Source: Variovorax ginsengisoli (GTDB taxonomy: Bacteria; Pseudomonadota; Gammaproteobacteria; Burkholderiales; Burkholderiaceae_C). From it: a stretch of 64,000 bases of DNA. The position numbers and the translations under genes are program-made. Where the stretch lies: contig NZ_JAUSRO010000001.1 of NCBI RefSeq assembly GCF_030811835.1, positions 124,001-188,000 of the forward strand, read 5' to 3'. The notes beneath the pieces are model-generated. The model did not search any database, was not told the origin of the DNA, and saw nothing but the letters and a program-made list of their open reading frames with translations. This document shows, in pieces, positions 61,265 through 64,000 of the stretch (positions are counted from its first letter, which is position 1; each line of letters starts with the position of its first letter).

Positions 61265-62533
61265 ATGCAACGTCGTTTCACCCTCAAGGCGCTGACAGCC
61301 AGCGTCGCGCTCGCCGCCCTCGGCACGGCTCCCGCCTTTGCCGCCGACACCATCAAGGTCGGTGTGCTGCACTCGCTGTCGGGCACGATGGCGATCTCCG
61401 AAACCGTGCTCAAGGACACGGTGCTGATGGCCATCGAGGACATCAACAAGAAGGGCGGCGTGATGGGCAAGCAGCTCGAACCCGTGATCGTCGACCCGGC
61501 CTCCAACTGGCCGCTGTTTGCCGAGAAGACCAAGCAGCTGCTCGGCCAGGACAAGGTGGCGGTGATCTTCGGTTGCTGGACGTCGGTGTCGCGCAAGTCG
61601 GTGCTGCCGGTGGTCGAGGAAATGAACGGCCTGCTGTTTTACCCGGTGCAGTACGAGGGTGAAGAGCTGTCGAAGAACGTGTTCTACACGGGTGCGGCAC
61701 CCAACCAGCAGGCCATTCCGGCTGTCGACTACCTGATGAGCAAGGAAGGCGGCGGCGCCAAGCGCTGGGTGCTGCTGGGCACCGACTATGTGTACCCGCG
61801 CACCACCAACAAGATCCTGCGCGCCTACTTGAAGAGCAAGGGCGTGAAGGACACCGACATCGACGAGAAGTACACCCCCTTCGGCCACAGCGATTACCAG
61901 ACCATCGTCGCCGACATCAAGAAGTTCTCGGCCGGCGGCAAGACGGCGGTGGTGTCGACCATCAACGGCGACTCCAACGTGCCCTTCTACAAGGAACTGG
62001 GCAACGCCGGCCTGAAGGCCAAGGACGTGCCGGTCGTTGCCTTCTCGGTGGGTGAAGAAGAGCTGCGCGGCGTGGACACCAAGCCGCTGGTGGGCCACCT
62101 GGCCGCATGGAACTACTTCATGTCGATCAAGAACCCGACCAACACCGCTTTCATCAAGCAGTGGAGCGACTACGCCAAGGCCAACAAGATCCCTGGCCAC
62201 ATGGACAAGCCACTGACCAACGACCCGATGGAAGCCACCTGGATCGGCATCCACATGTGGAAGCAGGCCGTCGAGAAGGCCAAGTCGACCGACACCGACA
62301 AGGTGATCGCCGCCATGGCCGGCCAGACCTTCAACGCACCGTCGGGCATCGTCTCGAAGATGGACGAGAAGAACCACCACCTGCACAAGAGCGTGTTCAT
62401 CGGCGAGATCAAGGCCGACGGCCAATTCAACGTGGTGTGGAAGACGCCGGGCCCGGTCAAGGCCAAGCCGTGGAGCCCGTACATCGAAGGCAACGACAAG
62501 AAGCCCGACCAGCCTGCCGGCAAGTCGATGTAA
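61265..62533 (+). CDS. urtA: Urea ABC transporter substrate-binding protein
   Basis: This 422-residue UrtA receptor has a Sec signal ending at PAFAAD (about residue 26). It has the family run TIKVGVLHSLSGTMAISETVLKDTVLMAIEDINKKGG, VIFGCWTSVSRKSVLPVVEE, FYPVQYEGEELSKNVFYTGAAPNQQ and GHSDYQTIVADIKKF. Its AGGAGAAG ribosome site is strong. It should bind urea in the periplasm for the permease encoded next. Confidence 0.95.
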   Translation: MQRRFTLKALTASVALAALGTAPAFAADTIKVGVLHSLSGTMAISETVLKDTVLMAIEDINKKGGVMGKQLEPVIVDPASNWPLFAEKTKQLLGQDKVAVIFGCWTSVSRKSVLPVVEEMNGLLFYPVQYEGEELSKNVFYTGAAPNQQAIPAVDYLMSKEGGGAKRWVLLGTDYVYPRTTNKILRAYLKSKGVKDTDIDEKYTPFGHSDYQTIVADIKKFSAGGKTAVVSTINGDSNVPFYKELGNAGLKAKDVPVVAFSVGEEELRGVDTKPLVGHLAAWNYFMSIKNPTNTAFIKQWSDYAKANKIPGHMDKPLTNDPMEATWIGIHMWKQAVEKAKSTDTDKVIAAMAGQTFNAPSGIVSKMDEKNHHLHKSVFIGEIKADGQFNVVWKTPGPVKAKPWSPYIEGNDKKPDQPAGKSM

Positions 62534-62580
62534 GTTGGCTCGCCCCCCGGATGCGGCGCACTGCGTGTCGCCTCCTCCCA

Positions 62581-62620
62581 CCCCCTACCGGGGGCAACAC
62601 CTGCGGCCCGGCGAAGCCGG
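62581..62620. repeat. GC-rich palindromic intergenic element between urtA and urtB
   Basis: CCCCC-TACC-GGGGG (62581–62594) is followed by CCGGC-GAA-GCCGG (62608–62620) in the 126-bp gap. The style matches the palindrome in the fdhA–fdhB gap. It may attenuate transcription, lowering permease relative to the abundant receptor. Confidence 0.5.
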
Positions 62621-62659
62621 TTCCGCGGTGTTCCTGGTTCAGCCCATAGAGAGATTGCT

Positions 62660-64000
62660 GTGCAGTTACACATGCGCTTCCTTCATGCGTGCGCGGCGGT
62701 TTCGCTTGCGCTTGCCGCGGTTTCGTCCGCGCACGCGCTGAGCTCCGAAGAAGCCCGCGCCATCGCCTCGGGCGACACCGAGGCCCGCATCGCCGCGCTC
62801 GACAAGGCGGTGCTTACCGCCGACGAGAAGACGGCGGCCTTCATTCAGGCGATGGCCGACGACGCGGTCAAGTACACCGCGGACAAGGTCTTCGTCATCA
62901 AGGACGACAAGGGTTATGACCCGGTCACCGGCATCGAGCTGAAGGTGCCCGACGACGCCGAGGATGTCGTCAACAACAACCTGATGCGCGGTGCCTTCGA
63001 CGCCGCGCAGGCCGTGCTGCGGCTCACCAGCAAGGACGACAAGGTGCGTGCCGAAGCGGCGCAGGGCCTGCTCAAGGAGCCCAGCGAATCGCGCCTGCCG
63101 GCGGTGGAAAAGGCACTGGCCGCCGAGACGGATCCGTCGATCAAGGCCCAGCTCGAACTGGTGCGTGCCGCATCGATGCTCAACAGCGCAGACGCCGCCA
63201 AACGCATTGCGGCGGCCAAGGCTTTGGGCGAGCGCAAGAGCCCCGACACCAAACTTCTGCTCAATCAGCGGCTGGCCGACGAGACCGATGCCGGCGTGAA
63301 GACCGCGATTCTGGCTTCGGTGGCGAGCATCGACGGTGCGCTGGTCTGGGGCGATCGCATCAACGCGATCTTCAGCGGCATCAGCCTGGGCTCGGTGCTG
63401 CTGCTGGCCGCACTCGGCCTGGCCATCACCTATGGGCTGATGGGTGTGATCAACATGGCGCATGGCGAGCTGATGATGATCGGCGCCTATGCCACCTACG
63501 TCATGCAGACGCTGTTCCAGAAGTACCTGCCGGAGGCTGCCTTCGGTTGGTACCTGGTGGCTGCCATCCCCGTGTCCTTCATGGCGTCTGCGCTGGTCGG
63601 TGCCGTGCTCGAACGCGGCGTGATCCGCTTCCTGTACGGCCGGCCGCTGGAAACGCTGCTCGCGACCTGGGGCATCAGCCTGATGCTTCAACAACTGGTG
63701 CGCACGCTCTTTGGCGCGCAGAACGTCGGCGTGGAGAACCCCGGCTGGATGAGCGGCGGCTTCACCATGCTGAGCAACGTGACGCTGCCCTGGAACCGCA
63801 TCGGCATCGTCGTCTTCGCGGTGCTGGTGCTGCTGGCGATGGGTTGGCTCATCGGCCGCACGCGGCTCGGCCTGTTCGTGCGTGGTGTGACGCAGAACCG
63901 GCCCATCGCCTCGTGCATGGGCGTGAACACCGCGCGCATCGATACCTACGCCTTCGCGCTGGGCTCAGGCATTGCCGGCCTGGCGGGCTGCGCGCTGAGC
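62660..64000 (+). CDS. urtB: Urea ABC transporter permease UrtB, 3' end beyond window
   Basis: At least 447 codons are open to the right edge. After a signal peptide (MRFLHACAAVSLALAAVSSAHALS) comes a periplasmic N-terminal domain of about 200 residues. LivH-like membrane helices follow from SGISLGSVLLLAALGLAITYGLMGVINMAHGELMMIGAYATYVMQ onward. ETLLATWGISLMLQQLVRTLFGAQNVGV is typical UrtB. The GTG at 62660 has an AGAGAGA site six bases upstream; the ATG at 62672 is an alternative. Co-directional with urtA. Confidence 0.94.
   Translation, partial: MQLHMRFLHACAAVSLALAAVSSAHALSSEEARAIASGDTEARIAALDKAVLTADEKTAAFIQAMADDAVKYTADKVFVIKDDKGYDPVTGIELKVPDDAEDVVNNNLMRGAFDAAQAVLRLTSKDDKVRAEAAQGLLKEPSESRLPAVEKALAAETDPSIKAQLELVRAASMLNSADAAKRIAAAKALGERKSPDTKLLLNQRLADETDAGVKTAILASVASIDGALVWGDRINAIFSGISLGSVLLLAALGLAITYGLMGVINMAHGELMMIGAYATYVMQTLFQKYLPEAAFGWYLVAAIPVSFMASALVGAVLERGVIRFLYGRPLETLLATWGISLMLQQLVRTLFGAQNVGVENPGWMSGGFTMLSNVTLPWNRIGIVVFAVLVLLAMGWLIGRTRLGLFVRGVTQNRPIASCMGVNTARIDTYAFALGSGIAGLAGCALS

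Overview
The window is GC-rich, densely packed DNA. Gene content and order point to a betaproteobacterium of the Burkholderiales, most likely Comamonadaceae and close to Variovorax. The evidence is Bug/TctC-type binding proteins, a Shewanella/Burkholderiales-style formate dehydrogenase cluster, the trpS–M50 protease–Sua5/YciO–EamA–PHP gene order, a urt urea transporter, and short GC-rich intergenic palindromes. This assignment comes from gene content read by eye, not from a database search.

Layout. 1–6324 (minus strand) is a rearranged two-partner secretion/CDI locus. It holds an intact TpsB transporter, an orphaned ESPR secretion-signal start, a toxin module ending in a colicin E3-type 16S rRNase domain with an ATGA-overlapping immunity gene, and then the headless body of a filamentous hemagglutinin running off the left edge. 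6569–20174 (plus) starts with a DUF3830 gene and continues as a long formate dehydrogenase region: FdhF/YdeP-like molybdoenzyme, fdhD, DUF3305, DUF3306, a large multi-cluster ferredoxin, a TorD-like chaperone, a small Tat protein, FDH alpha and beta subunits, a small lipoprotein, cytochrome b gamma subunit and a small secreted protein. Next come an aldo/keto reductase and a manganese (yybP-ykoY type) riboswitch in front of mntP and a cytochrome b561. 22629–28176 is a selenium block: selU plus a four-gene PhnCDE-like ABC transporter on minus, divergent from selD on plus.

28206–34385 is accessory DNA: GNAT, YjdM, a 417-bp deleted IS30-family remnant with intact ends, DUF3253, two LysR/oxidoreductase divergent pairs and a Phd–YoeB toxin–antitoxin pair with a likely operator. 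34438–51708 is mostly housekeeping: an FtsX/YbbP-like permease, truncated hemoglobin, Smr, RadC, FkpB, IspH, a dehydratase, SerRS, tRNA-Ser with its own promoter and terminator, a histidine kinase and a convergent LuxR-type regulator, TrpRS with an extra C-terminal domain, M50 protease, Sua5/YciO, EamA, PHP phosphatase, CorA and PPK2. 51764–61144 is a catabolic stretch: PHB depolymerase-like esterase, LysR, sulfatase, FAD-linked oxidase, Bug protein, LysR, second sulfatase, second Bug protein. This suggests use of a sulfate ester or a hydroxy acid. 61265 to the right edge starts a urea ABC transporter (urtA, partial urtB).

The parts most worth a second look are the toxin-interrupted CDI locus, the selD/selU-linked transporter (probably selenium-oxyanion uptake) and two uncharacterised small secreted proteins translationally coupled to the FDH subunits. 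The FDH catalytic ligand is encoded as Cys (TGT), so the selenium genes probably serve tRNA selenation rather than this enzyme.
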